Source of the DNA: Biscogniauxia marginata
Lineage: Eukaryota; Ascomycota; Sordariomycetes; Xylariales; Xylariaceae
Assembly (NCBI GenBank): GCA_022695795.1
Contig: MU404168.1
Coordinates: 62,001 to 126,000, forward strand
DNA: 64,000 nucleotides
Direction: 5' to 3'
The notes beneath the pieces were generated by a model. It was not told the DNA's origin, searched no databases, and was given only the letters and a program-made list of their open reading frames with translations. Positions within the stretch are counted from its first letter, which is position 1. Each line of letters begins with the position of its first letter. The position numbers and the translations under genes were made by a program. Below, one piece after another: positions 23,965-36,100 of this stretch.

Positions 23965-24520
23965 TCATCTTGTTATTCTGCCTCTTCGATACTGGCACCA
24001 AACTGCGCAGCGTACATAGTCCCAGCGATCAAGGGGGCACAGGACCCTCGGTACTGGTGCGCAGTTCGCAGGTGAGACACAACTAGAATGAAAGGAGTGA
24101 GAAAATACACTAAACACTCGTTTCTTAATGGTCAAGAGGAAAGAAAAAGAAAAGAAAAGTAGTATATGGAAAGAGGAGTTACCCACAGCTCTGCATATCC
24201 TTGTACGGTTGAGCACAATCCCCAACGGGGCAGAGGATTGGTTGCTGAAGGGAGTCGGAACGACGCTTGACGACGCGATGATCCTTCTGGTCAGATGCTT
24301 GCCCGCCGGAATGCTGCTTTGGGTTGAATGAGCTGATGCATTGCTTGTTATTGGACACTTTGCTGAAGCTGCTTGTTCTGCTGTGTCGACTTTTAAGACA
24401 TGCATATTCTCCATGATTGTGGATCATGCCGCGCGCGTTCGCGAGGTCCAAGTTGCCCTTCCAGTCGTTGTTCTCCGGCCGAACGGGCTGTCGGGGAGGT
24501 TCGCTAGGTGTCTTGGCCAT
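23965..24520 (-). CDS. Small protein with Cys-rich C-terminus, unknown
   Basis: Exons 24520-24183 and 24082-23965 join through a 100-nt intron (GTAACT donor, long pyrimidine tract, TTCTAG acceptor) to give 151 residues. The ATG lies in a fair context (CGCTATGGCC) just after an excellent acceptor (CTCTCCCACAG), and a GTAAGA donor sits at about 24735, so a 5'-UTR intron is likely. The N-terminal half is basic and Pro/Ser-rich (PSEPPRQPVRPENNDW). The last 55 residues hold eight Cys (for example CPVGDC, then SCGC across the splice, then RCAVWC). No signal peptide is seen, so it does not look like a secreted effector. No family is recognised. Confidence 0.4.
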
Positions 24521-26762
24521 AGCGGGCTTCTGCTGTGGGAGAGAATAGAGAGGAAAAGGTTAGTGAAATGAGAATATCTGGAGAGAAATAAAAACATCAA
24601 GGCAGATATAGTAGTGGAAGGGCTGTGAAGTCATGAGCATTGGGATGGTAGGTAATATCAGCTTCCCGTAAGTTATACCTGTGATGACCTCGCCGGTATT
24701 ATAGCACTTCTCGTGTTCAAGGAAATTGAAAGCTCTTACCTCAAAGTATTTCAATGTGGAAATGGAAGAGAAAGTAGCGAAGGCGAAATAACCATCGACC
24801 GACTACGAAATAGTCGTATGCGGGGCCAAGGAAGATTGTGGCAGTGGACAGAGAGGAATAAGCGAGGGTTTCGAGGTGCTCGCAACAATGAGGGAGAACC
24901 CCGAGAAGATTAACTTTGTAGTTTTCCTTGTCCATGAGGTGGACTCGGGAAGAACACAGTTGCCGGGGTTTCTTAAATAATTTTTGATACCCTGGAGACG
25001 ACTTAGGTATATACGTGAGGCAGTAATGCGACAAGTTAGGGAATGTAAAGCCATTGTTCCCTTGTTAACTGCCGGTTGTGTGTTTGCTTTAAGCACGACA
25101 AGGTGACACGAAGTGTCGTCTTGTGATGAACTTACAAGTGTACTAGAGACTGTCTATTTTATTTGAATTTGCTTAGAAATTTGTTGTACCATAGAACAAT
25201 GAGCCATTAACCCTTAGTTGACAATGATTGGTCAGTAGCAACAAGTCAAATATCCTCAATAAAAACCCCAGTTCCCTCAAATAGGTAGACTTGTCAAAAT
25301 CAAGGGGGCTTTGAGAATATGGACCTATCTGACATAAAATTATAGAGATCTTAAGGATCACCCTAGGAAGCTAATAACAAGTGATATTTACTCGTCTCTT
25401 TTCTCTTCAGGTGATGTGACTATTTTTCTTTTTTTTTACAACTTGACAGAAGCTGTATTTTAAGTTCCAGCCTCTGTGCTTGTGTTCATTGAATGACTAA
25501 TTAACAGTTGTCAACCGATTATAAGTAAATTTCCCTTCAAGATAGATCTTTTAAAGCATGTCAGTAGACCAGGTCTCGGGTAGTTAAACTTTATAGAAAA
25601 TTATACTACATAAACAATTAACGAAGTCTAAACGAATCCAGTATGTACAGCTTCACTTGAGTCAGGGTTTCGGCATAGTGGCAACAAGAAACACGTATTA
25701 GTTTACTATGAAGCAGGTTTCAGTTAATAAATATAGATATTGAACCCGCATTTCACATTCTCTAGAAGTGACTCGTGAACGATAGAAATAAGCAAGCAAC
25801 TAGCTCCAAGTTCAACTCCCCGGCGCATAATCCATTTGTATACCATATGCTCTGTTGGATAGTCAAAGGGGGGCAAATATAAAATGTTCTTCGTAGGGTT
25901 ATGAAAATCGGATGGGCAATACGCTGCCAGCCTGGATTTGAAAGTCAAACAGAGATATAAAGAGAACATGGCGTAAATAGTACACGAGAAATGATAAGTT
26001 AATAGGGCATATTTCTGAGATAGATTCGTCGAGATAATGATATATTGTTCCAGAAACCTGATGGGCCAATCTTAAGACTAACAAGGCTACAGGGATAAGA
26101 CCTACGGTGAATTGAGTGTATAAGAGTCGTATATTCCCCAAACAGTCTTAGGGGAGTGCTCTCGCAATTATTCTCCGTCAAATAGTGATCTTATATGCCC
26201 ACCGCGCTCCTTCGGTTGTGCACTCAACCATTCCCTTGACATATTACAAGGAAGTATATGTCCAAGGAACTGTAGCTTCTCCAGAACGCCCAGTGGTTCT
26301 AAATATTTAATATCCCATTCAAATAGAAATCGGGAAATATCCATTCAAAAAGATTTTTAATAAAATAAATATGAAAGGAAAGCTCCTAGGTTGCACACCC
26401 ACGCAGAATGAATACAAAAAAGTCCAATATTCTTCACAGAATACTCAATACAACCTTATGAGACCATAGGGCCTACGGGTGGTAGATAAGTGGGATAAGA
26501 ACTGAGCCTCAATTCTGATTAATTTTCTCCCAAAGACTGCCATTATGCAGTCTCTTCGCATGAGAGGAAGCTAACTAGTGGAGGATGAGGTGCTAAAGAC
26601 CACCATCCTGTCGTCCTGAGATATCTTCCCTATCAACTACCAGGTTCACATCCATCTATCTGCCTCCATGCTATAACCTCCTAGCGAGCTCTATCGAATA
26701 CCACGATAGCCATCTTCCCCCATTGCATATTTTTACACTAGGATATGGATGTCCTACGAGAG
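24521..26762. other. Intergenic, AT-rich, nothing recognised
   Basis: Apart from a probable 5'-UTR exon of the small gene near 24735-24790, no coding, RNA or repeat feature was supported. Several open frames of 60-97 codons are AT-driven and overlap one another. Confidence 0.5.
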
Positions 26763-27720
26763 TCATACGTCAATAAATGTATCAGGCCACCGACGTGCAG
26801 GAAAATAATGATTCGTAAGAGGTTGGGGGCATAGGACGGTACGGATACTGATGGGATGGCCGGTCACTGCGGCGATCGCTTCCTGTATCCGCGTCCGAAG
26901 CTCGCATAGCCATGCTGATAATGGCATCGGGACGCAGTCCTCTAGAGCACCGGGATTGGATGAGCTGAAGTCGATGTTGACCTGGTCGAGGAAATCGATA
27001 CCCCCTTCCACTAAACAGAATCCAAGCTCGTCGCGAGGTAGCCTAGATATATTCTCGTGAAGTGCCAATTCAGGGTTCAGCCCTTGTCCCTCAATTTCCC
27101 TTAATGCGCGCATACGAGCTACTACATATGATACAAAGTTATTAGGGACTATAATGATTAGTTGACGGAGCGAGTAGACCCCTAGCCAATGTAGGAAGGG
27201 AGTGATATTAGGCTTTCGGTAGAGCGCGCAACGGGGATCTAGGACATTGTAATCTGGATAGGTTTGCGAAAAGGTAAGTCTGAAGGCAAATGCTTCAAAG
27301 GCCCCGATCTCGGCACCAACGTGAAATATGGAAAATCGGTGGGAAATGACAGTAGAAGATATCGCTCCCGTAGTCGACGAAAAGGAGCTTGCGAGGTAGC
27401 GTCCAGCAAGGAGGGCTCCGAACCCCAACATCATCTCTGTATTGCACCACAATGCGGCCGTCTGTTGTAGCTGAGGGCATTGCAAGCTTACGGTTACCGA
27501 GGACGGCTGTTCTGGCCTCCCGGTTCACTTGCATGATGCTTCGGATTATTGATACCCAGTCAGGTGGATCATGTTGCGAACAGGATGGAGTCTCTTCCCA
27601 TAATTTTATTTGTATCTGATGAATATGTGGTCGCTTAGGAAGGGCGAAGACCTCCCATACCAATAGGCGTAATTCTTTGGGTAGGCAAGGGAATAGTGGG
27701 AACGTCGTAGGGATTGCCAT
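26763..27720 (-). CDS. 2EXR-domain protein, apparently frameshifted
   Basis: The first frame starts at an ATG at 27720 and opens with FPLFPCLPKELRLLVWEVFAL, the hallmark of the fungal 2EXR domain, then IRSIMQVNREAR. It reads to LLFVDYGSDIFYCHFPPIFH and then runs into a stop at 27295. The protein-like sequence continues in the +1 frame from about GAEIGAFEAFAF to the stop at 26763 (ending RRWPDTFIDV). No intron of credible size with GT/AG and correct phase bridges the two, so one extra base near 27325-27345 is the simplest explanation. This could be a real null allele, a sequencing error or an unusual intron. The joined length would be about 315 residues, normal for the family. 2EXR proteins are numerous in ascomycetes and their molecular role is unknown. 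Confidence 0.6.
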
Positions 27721-28140
27721 AACGAACTAGGCAGCGATGATTGTGGTAAATGCGGGAGTTGTCTGATGCTGCGTGAACGTGTAGAGAAAATGAAATGGGA
27801 AGAAAGACCGATGCGAGTCTCGTCTTTTATATCTTCAGCGTAGCTGGGGGGTTGACTTCCGTTGCCACTCCCCAAGGCAGGAAAATCCTACCTAAACATA
27901 GGCAACTATCCTTCAAATTATCGCTTACGGATGTGTGTAAGGAAAGATTGGGATTGAGAAATTTTGACCGCTGTGGTGAGGCTGACACGGGGAAGTAAAA
28001 GGCTTCAAATAGGGATGAAACATAATAAAAGGTAGACTGAAGTGCATATGATGAATTAGATAATTTACATATATTTTAGATTTCAAGTGTCTTCCCGGGG
28101 CAAATAAGCAATTTCTAGTAACATTCTGGTATCGTGAGGT
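27721..28140. other. Intergenic spacer
   Basis: Promoter side of the 2EXR gene and 3' flank of the extradiol dioxygenase. No further feature was seen. Confidence 0.6.
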
Positions 28141-29388
28141 TTAAGCTAAGAAGTCGCTAGGCAGGTCAGGACCTAGTGTTACTGTCAGCCTTAGTCCACT
28201 AAGAGGTAAACTTCTACTTACCCCAGACATGCAAGCTACCAGGCCCGGCTTGTGAGCGGTGGGTTGGTTCTGTATCATCCACCAAGTCGCCATCGACATA
28301 ATGCTCCATGATGAAGCCATGAGGGTCGTACCTGCGTCCGTAACTCAGCTCAGATCCTTCGGAACCTTGGAATACGTGCAAATTGCATGGCGGTCAGTAA
28401 GTTGCGGCAAGAGACCTACCAGTAATCGAATATCTGGCTACCAAGAACGTGTCTTCCGACACCCCAGCAGTTCTTGTACCCCTTTTCTCTTAGCCAATCG
28501 TGACCGAGGACCTGGGTGTCGAAGTCGTGCGTCTCGAACGACGAGTGGTGGACTTCGTACGAAGAACCCTCAGCGAAGAAGAACACGTGATGATCAACTT
28601 CCTCCTTTCCACGGTCCAGCCGGTAAAATACCGTGCGGTCGATCTTGTCTGCGTCATGGATGAGCTAGAAATACTAGATGTCAGTTTACATACTGTCTGA
28701 CTAGTAATACGCGGCAGGAGGCGAGGGAAGCACTCATACATCGCTAGCAATGAAGTTGAAGTTAGCATTGTAGAATTCGAATGCCTTAGCAAAGTTTGTG
28801 GTGCGGACGCCGAAGTGGCCTAGCTTGTGTACGGGCGCTGGCCGCTTCTTGAAGCGCTGGAACTTGTTGACTGGGCGGTTCTTCTCCGTGGGCTACCATA
28901 CACTCTTCATCAGCACTGCTAAATAAAAGGGCTCACTGGTTGAGCTAGGATTGCTTTCTTACATAGTTCATCGGCTCATGCGGGAGAGGGATATCTAGCA
29001 TTGGAACACTCTCCTGGCCGTAGACCAGATGCATGGGAAATCCATCGACGGGGTCATAGAATGTCACTCCCTTTCCCTTTCCCGGGGCATCCTCCAGCTC
29101 GTATACCTTGGACGCCTTCGGGAGCGTTTTCGATGCGATCTGGAGATCCTCCTCCGACTCGACAACAAATGCGGCACCTCCAAACTCGGCCTTGTCAGCC
29201 TTGATGGCGCAGACAATCCACGGATCCGTTCCATATCCCCTGAAGTATATCTTGTCATCGGAGACCCTCTTCTCCTCCGTAAAGCCGAAGTCGTTCAGGA
29301 ACTCGATCGCCTTATCCATATCCGTGTACTTGTAGTACACATGTGTTATGCGCACAAGCTTGATCTTCCGTGGAGCTGCGGTCGCCAT
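28141..29388 (-). CDS. Extradiol ring-cleavage dioxygenase, VOC superfamily
   Basis: Five exons (29388-28963, 28892-28740, 28664-28420, 28343-28222, 28172-28141) splice to 325 residues. The start is the ATG of MATAAPRK; a TTG three codons upstream is not used. Two glyoxalase-fold modules are seen: residues 12-125 (THVYYKYTDMDKAIEF) and 160-300. The second carries the iron triad expected of type I extradiol dioxygenases: His in LGHFGVR (about 168), the HH pair in VHHSSFE (about 232-233) and Glu in IMEHYVDGD (about 288). GVGRHVLGSQIFDY and the closing VWGPDLPSDF match catechol 2,3-dioxygenase-like fungal proteins. The predicted role is Fe(II)- and O2-dependent meta-cleavage of a catechol. Donors are GTAAGA, GTATGA, GTAGGT and GTAAGT. 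The third junction is the weakest: the in-phase acceptor (CTGAG at 28344) gives Cys where relatives usually keep Trp-Phe. A different acceptor or a small lesion is possible there. Confidence 0.85.
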
Positions 29389-30424
29389 GTTGAACAATCG
29401 TCGTATGTCTTTCAGGTAAAATGTAATCGAGCGTGCTTATAGGAAACAAAGGAAACCAGTTGACATTGGTCAACGACGCAACGCAACAGAACAGCTTTAA
29501 ATATAGCCTCGCCAAGGTATCTTAGAATTTATCGGCCGCGGCACAGGGCAGCTCCATGTATACATATGACACAGGCGGCTAAAGTGCCGCGGGAAACACG
29601 GGTGGAGGAGTCCGCGCCACCATAGACTGACCCCCTTCACTTACGCGAGGAGGTCTGTGTGAAGATTCTGACCTGGACAGCCGGAGGTTTGCTTGCTCGC
29701 GATCCGAACTTGTTACAGGATCCCCCACACACGACCTCATCCCCGCATCATCACTAGTGGGTTCTTGTGTATTCGGCAGTTCGTATATTGGTGCTGTGCT
29801 GCCCCGCGGGCTCCAGAAGGCCCAACTCGGATGATCTCAAATACCAGCTCGGAGGATCTCAAATACATGGTGGCCGACTTATTAGTGTCCTAAGATTTAC
29901 ACAACCACAAAGGGCCCCGTTAGAGCGGGCGCTACATCGGTAGTGACCTCACAACTCTCTCTCTTCCTGAGCCGGGGATAGTTCGCATAGTTTCGGGCCA
30001 AGGAAGCTCTAGAGTTTGGGCGGTTCCATGGCGCCCGTCATACGCAGTTGCAGCTTAAAGGGGGCTTTTAACAGGGCATTATGAATGCTCAGGTAATCTT
30101 CTCGGAGGTAGATTTAAGCCCGTCATGGATCTGATGATACGATAAACATTTGAAGTTGGAGAAGTGATGTAGGAGGGAGCAAGGATGAAAGAGGGTCAAT
30201 CGAGGGGTATAATTGGAGAAGCAAGGCTGCCGGCTGGCACATATTTCTGACAGATGTATAGGCTTGGCAACTTTACCCCTCCAAGATACCTTATACCGAT
30301 TTTATCTCTTATCGGTGCTTATCGCAAACCCTCACCGACGGCTTCCGCCAAGTCTCCTCCCACTCTTTACAAAGCACCTTCGGTATCGACCTATATAATC
30401 GTCCTCCGGCCCCTCCCCAACACA
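29389..30424. promoter_or_regulatory. Divergent promoter region, dioxygenase and phosphatase
   Basis: The region separates two outward-pointing genes. No coding sequence was found. The right end (30240-30420) is pyrimidine-rich, as often seen upstream of fungal start codons. Confidence 0.5.
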
Positions 30425-31102
30425 ATGACCACGATGCCCCGCAAACTCTCAAAACAGTCGACCTCGACGTCGCTGACCTCGCTCGACTCCTCCGCGCCGG
30501 AGGCCTCGTCGCTGCCGCCGATCCTCAGCGACGGCCTCCCGCTGCCGCGCGCCGTCATCTTCGACCTCGACTACACGCTCTGGCCCTTCTGGGTCGACAC
30601 GCACGTGTGCCCGCCGCTGCGCGCCAATCCCGCCCACAGCGCCTGCACCGACAAGGTCGGCGAGACCTTCGCCTTCTACGGGGACGTGCCGTCGGTGCTG
30701 CGCGGGCTCGCGCGCGCCGGCGTCCGCCTCGGCGTCGCGAGCCGCACCCACGCCCCCGACCTCGGCCGCGAGATGCTCAAGCTACTGCACGTGCCGCCGC
30801 TCCCGGCCGGCGTCGATGGCGAGGGTGGTGGCGGTGGCGGGAAGAAGGATAAGGCGCGCAAGGCGGTCGACTTCTTCGACGCCGGGCTCGAGATCTATCC
30901 TAGCTCCAAGATACGGCACTTCGAGGCGCTGATCAAGAGGACGGGCATCCCGCCCACCGAGATGCTGTTCTTCGACGACGAGAGCCGCAATCGCGACACC
31001 GAATCCCTGGGCGTCACCATGTGGCTGGTTCGCGACGGCGTCACATGGGACGAGGTCGTCAGCGGGATTGAGGAGTGGAGGCGGAGGAGAGGCGTCAGAT
31101 GA
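30425..31102 (+). CDS. Magnesium-dependent phosphatase 1-like HAD protein
   Basis: A single exon of 225 residues begins at the ATG in ACACAATGACC; in-frame GTG/TTG codons upstream are ignored. HAD motif I is IFDLDYTLWPFWVDTH (Asp nucleophile and Asp+2), diagnostic of the MDP-1 family. VRLGVASRTHAP is motif II, SSKIRHFE supplies the motif III Lys, and EMLFFDDESRN is motif IV. A Gly-rich insertion (GEGGGGGGKKDK) splits the cap region near 155-167. MDP-1 enzymes dephosphorylate small substrates or protein phosphotyrosine and may act in repair of glycated amines; the substrate here is unknown. The gene is strikingly GC-rich, especially at third positions, against AT-rich flanks. Likely cytosolic: no signal or membrane segment. 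Confidence 0.92.
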   Translation: MTTMPRKLSKQSTSTSLTSLDSSAPEASSLPPILSDGLPLPRAVIFDLDYTLWPFWVDTHVCPPLRANPAHSACTDKVGETFAFYGDVPSVLRGLARAGVRLGVASRTHAPDLGREMLKLLHVPPLPAGVDGEGGGGGGKKDKARKAVDFFDAGLEIYPSSKIRHFEALIKRTGIPPTEMLFFDDESRNRDTESLGVTMWLVRDGVTWDEVVSGIEEWRRRRGVR

Positions 31103-31512
31103 GCCAATACTTGCAAAACTTCTTCCCAAGCGCTTTCAGCTTGGAAAACTAGCAAAATTTGGGGAGAGGCTCCAAAGAGAGTATGGGCTTTGCAGGCATA
31201 GAATCGTATACACTATAGATAGGACACCAGTAGGCGTTAGGAGTCGAGACGACTTTTAAACATGCGGGATATTTATAGAACCTAATAGATATACAATTGC
31301 AAGAGGAATACCAATACACTATATATATGCTATTTCAGAGTATTACCTAGAGTAATACCGAGATAATCTCTCCTCACAATCATGCGCCAGTGCGTCCGTT
31401 TCTAACAAAGATTACCACTCCCTCAAAACCCAGAGAAGTTACACAAATTCCGATGTGCTGTTGTAGCGGATATATACTCGCGCTTGTCTTTCTGTTGATT
31501 ATATGAAAATGG
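31103..31512. other. Convergent 3' flanks
   Basis: Space between two convergent gene ends. It contains short AT repeats (ATATATATGC near 31320). Nothing else was seen. Confidence 0.6.
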
Positions 31513-33140
31513 TTAGGTTGAGACCACGGCCTCCTTTGGTGGCTCGGGCTGTGTGACGACCTTCTCAGACAGCTCAGCAGCAGCAACACCGTCCTTCTTG
31601 GTATCCTCGGCGATCTTCAGAGCCGCTACCTCTGCGGACGGGGCCTTAACGCCGTTTGTCGCTGGAGTTACACTGGATGCCGCGGTCTCTTTCGTCTGTA
31701 CTGTGTCGTCCACCGAGGGCGCGGTCGATACGGTGGTAGACTTCGGCGGGAACGCCTTCGGAATGGTACACACGCGCTCTCGTCTTTCAGTCTGGCCCTT
31801 GCTACCGACCGCAAGACATTCGAGCTGCCTCCCATCGTCAATTGGCTTCCAGTACATGGGACCTGCAGGGAAGATCTTGTAGCCGTTCTCCCACTGGCAT
31901 ATCCTCTTGATCTCGTCGTCCCAGGCCGGCGCGTCGAAGAAGTCCCACTCCAGCTCACCACCGTATAGCTTCGGGATGTTCTTCTTGTCCATGAACTGCG
32001 TCAGCACAGGCAGGACGTCGTGTTCGCCGAGGATGAATATCTTAGACACAGTCACCGGGTCGAACCACCGCTTGATCCAGCCCCAGACGGTGGAGAAGAA
32101 TATGGGAGCGCCGATGATGAAGATGCCTATGATGACCAGAAGTTAGCATATGCTTCGCAGGCTATGGACGTAGGTGCCGCTCATACGATCAAGGGTCTCG
32201 GGGTAATGCGCCGTGGCTAATTGGCTGGCGGCCTGCATGTGAGATTTCAGGTTCCAGAACATGCGCAAGCTGACCCCCGAGATATCTACAATGTTGGTGC
32301 TGAGCGTGATCGGGGTTTGGGCGTTATCGCGGTCGGTACACTCGGACGACAGAGGCTGGATGAATCTAGTTAGGTCTTCGTATAATGCGAACAATCGCAG
32401 CAGCTTTGGTGGTGTCTTTCCATCTGTCTTCGCCTTGCTATACGTCGTTTCGGTCGACTTCTCGTATGCGGAGACCGCCTTCGAATCGAGATGCCGGATC
32501 TGATATACATAGATCGGTATACCTCTATCAAAAGAAACAAGACTTATCAGCTTCCGAAGATTAATGTCCAAATGTTCTTCTCTTTTATTTTCACTTGAGC
32601 AGCAGGAAGTCTACCTCTTATCGCGGCGCCCAGTGAATCTCGGATACTAATCACGCAGGAAGGATCGTGAGCCAACTTCGCCAATGATGTCCCTGAGGAG
32701 GGGTTAAAAGGTGGCGACATACAAGTTTCTTGGAGGCTTCGTACGAGTCGATATCGATGGTGTCGTAGATGACCTCAATCTGGTTGGCAGCTCGGAACTT
32801 CTCGGTCTCGCTGAATTGGCCGTATGCGTCCTGTACGACCCATTTTCGAGCTCTTAGGAATCGTCTGGTTTGGTTTGGAAGCTCAACATATCAGCTTGAA
32901 AAGCTCAATGTGACCGAGTCTTATAATGACGACTGCTACTTACAGCAAGGTGGGATCGTCGTGGGATGGCGGCGGACCGGGCTTATACAAACCTTTCTCC
33001 GCCAGGAAGGCCTTGAAGTCATCGAAAGCTTGCGCCTCGTGCTCGGTGAGATGTCCCAGGTGCCCCAACGGATAGCCATGCTGGACCGCACCGGCCGAGG
33101 GGACCCGGTGCATCGAGCCAGATAAGGACCTTCTGGTCAT
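31513..33140 (-). CDS. Sec14-like phosphatidylinositol transfer protein (CRAL-TRIO)
   Basis: Five exons (33140-32944, 32864-32723, 32646-32615, 32524-32187, 32126-31513) encode 440 residues. All four introns have canonical GT/AG ends and consistent phase. The N-terminal CRAL-TRIO-N helix region includes HDDPTLLRFLRARKWVVQ, and YPRFTGRRDKRGIPIYVYQI opens the lipid-binding domain. The hallmark core LDRIFIIGAPIFFSTVW is created exactly across the fourth intron, then DPVTVSKIFILG and IPKLYGGELEW. The C-terminal 100 residues are Thr/Ala/Lys/Pro-rich and low complexity. Members exchange phosphatidylinositol and phosphatidylcholine between membranes and support Golgi or plasma-membrane phosphoinositide signalling. 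Exon 3 is only 32 nt. It appears to be an ordinary housekeeping-type gene. Confidence 0.93.
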
Positions 33141-36100
33141 GACGAGCGGAATTGAAGGGTCAAACTAAAGACGCAAGGTTATCGATGATAATAGCCTCCT
33201 CTCCTCACACGATGCGACGGTAATAAACAAAAACACGAGCGTCAGCTGCGTCCGACTGGGCGTGTAGAATGGGTAAAGCTGGGCAGAGCTGGGTAGACAA
33301 GGCGGTAACGGAGACTCGGGGAGTTGAGTTGGGTGGGGGAGTAAGACGCTGTAGGAGCTAAAAGAATAAGAAAATATAACGTCAATTATTGATTCGTTGG
33401 AAGCGCATGGAATCCTTGTCACTAATTTTGTTAATAGATCTTGGTAAACCCGGCGATCAGGACTGGAGGAGCAAATCAAAACCTATCGGCCGATCCGCCT
33501 CCCCACAAGTGCCCAGTAGGTTAGAGTATTTTTCAAGGACGCATCTCCTTGCGGTGATCCTCCGCGTGAACTAATTACATATAGAGAAGAGACTCAAGTT
33601 GAAACACCCCTCCTCCCAAGGGTTTATTAACATCGTGAGAGAAGCTCATACTAAGTATAGTTGATTTTTATAGGTACGTATTCCCACTTGATCCACCTGC
33701 CTATTCCGGTAATGCATCTTACAGGTAAGCAAGCGATATTTAGTGTTCGACCATTTCATATGTGAATAGTCGATCTGTAGCGGCATACTTATCATGAAAT
33801 AAATGTAAAATACATATAAGGCAACTATGAAGCTAAGCATGCAAAGCAGTGGTTGTGGTCTAAGCTTTCGCTTGTTATTAGTGTAAGTTTAGGTAGTTTT
33901 GACAGTGTGGGAGGCTTTGCTCTTTAACATCTTTACAACTGCAACCACCCCGAATCAGCAACTTCACTACATCATGATACTTCTCGGTATAAAAAATTTA
34001 ACATATAGGATATGTCAGGCCCTCATCCCATCGGGAGCCTTGTATATATGTAATGTGTTTTTATATTGCTGAAATATGCTGGTCGGCACTTATTTAAAAG
34101 TTTGATAATGGCAACCATTGCCCCCTTGCTCCAACATTAGTATCTGAGACACCGTAGCACAAGTTCCAGGGCTATTGAGTTTCGGTGACGCTCGACACCG
34201 CTAGTTGGAGTCAACTAAGAGAACTTTCACCAAGCTACATCTTCCGTTCGTGCCGAAAGCAATAAGAAAAACTCCACTAGTTCAAGCTTGCTGCACTAAC
34301 TCGCAATTCCCGGTGCCTTGGGGCAAATCTGCTCTGTTGTAGTCTCCCTTTCTACTAAATGCTCTAAACTTCCAATGTACCGTAGCGTTTAGAAACTTTT
34401 GTTCTGAGGTATCACGTCGTAAAGCGAGTACGATAAGTCATGCCGAGACATGCCCGAGCGTCCGAAACAGTGGTTCTTACCACGAAACAGGTTGGATCCA
34501 TTGAATTAGGCTTACTATGTAAGTACCTATACCCAGTGATTGGAAGAAGAAAAAAAGATGTTGCTTGTAGCTACGTATATGTGGGCTTGAGACACCGGTA
34601 TAGGTCTTGCTTGAACTCTATTCGGGCGCTAGAGGTACACTATAAAAGTATTTCGTTGAAAATTGCTTCTTCGTCACGTGATTCGTTCTTTGAAGAGTAA
34701 TTAGGTTGGTTGAAGGGGGGAGAGGGGGCTACCTTAAGTCATGAATGTTTGGCATTCTAACTTACAACGTATTTGAATTATTGAGGACATGCTCGCCAGC
34801 AAGTCTTTCCAATACTCTAAGCTAAGCCCGGTTCGTGCTTACAGTGGCATTTTTATAGGACCCCGCGTCGGCAGGGGACCCATGAGCTGACGGTTAATTG
34901 TGGGGAATCCTGCCGACGATGTAATTATCATACATATTATCCAAAAGGCAGAATAGGTTATGTACTATGAAAACAGAGAAGTATATAGGTATGTGTGTAT
35001 ATATGTTTAAGCATCTTCTAAGAATTACTGATTAAATTTTAGCAAGATGAATCGAGTCTTTGTTTGTAATATGCTGCACCGTGCTATCAGATCACGAGTT
35101 GTATAGTTTAGGAATCGTACTGTTGTCTCGATTCGGCGTTGGTATAGTAGTTTGGTTTCAGTTGGTCACGTATGAACCTAACATCTAGATTTCAATATCA
35201 TATATCCCTTGATCCGAAGCCACTCACCTAGATTTCGACATCGTTGATCCTTTGATCCGAAGCTATTCGTCTAGCAGCTGTCGTATTACTAGTTATCTCG
35301 TTTTCGTTATGTAAGGAATGATAGTCTGTGAAGATAGTCTGCGATGATCTGCACGTTAGGCCAACTTCTGCAAACCTGTGCTTTTCAAATGGAATAACGG
35401 TATTGGGAATGCCATCCTAGCTTCAAGCTATAAAGGTATAGAATCCTACCAATATTGGGCCCCTTTACCCACAATAATCTGCATCATGGCTCGTTGTTCA
35501 TGTGGGGTACCTAGCAGCTCCTACTCCGACGTCGTCGAAGATGAAAACGAAGAGACGGAGGGTAAACCTCGTAGAAACTACTACAGCGAGTCATGGCACC
35601 AGATGTTAGAAACAACATGTCTCTCACAGTATCAATGGCCTCTGTAGAATGTTTTACTCACGAAGAGATAGTAAACTTGAGTGCGTTTTCCAACGATAGT
35701 CACGAGAAGCAAGCCAAGATCTTAGTACCTAGAGTTTCTACCCATGATAACCCTTCAATAGTGCATCCAGCTTCAGAACCCAATGGTATGAGTTGACAGG
35801 AATAGGACCCAACAGGAGCAACGCCATGTAACATATGGCTAGTATTATCCTGGGGAAGCCCAATCCCCCTTCGCGGGGTAACCCCATTTCCCCAGATGGG
35901 GTTCCACGCCTGACGCCGCTATCTTCTCCACCATCTCTAGGGTATAAGCTTTGTCGTGCAGATTAAACCCGAACCGTGGGGTTGTATTGCCTCCTATGAG
36001 GAGAGAGTACCGGTGCGTGATACATCCTTTGGTATCCTTGCATCGTCACGCATTGTCACACATCGTAGCACTCGTGCGGGGACGTCCGGTCACCCAGTTA

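Noticed and set aside
34440..34700. 86-codon plus-strand ORF
   Set aside because: Mixed composition, no motif, no supporting neighbours or splice partners.
35378..35796. Two overlapping plus-strand frames with acidic/Ser-rich sequence
   Set aside because: They could be one spliced fragment, but no phase-consistent GT/AG join or family was found.
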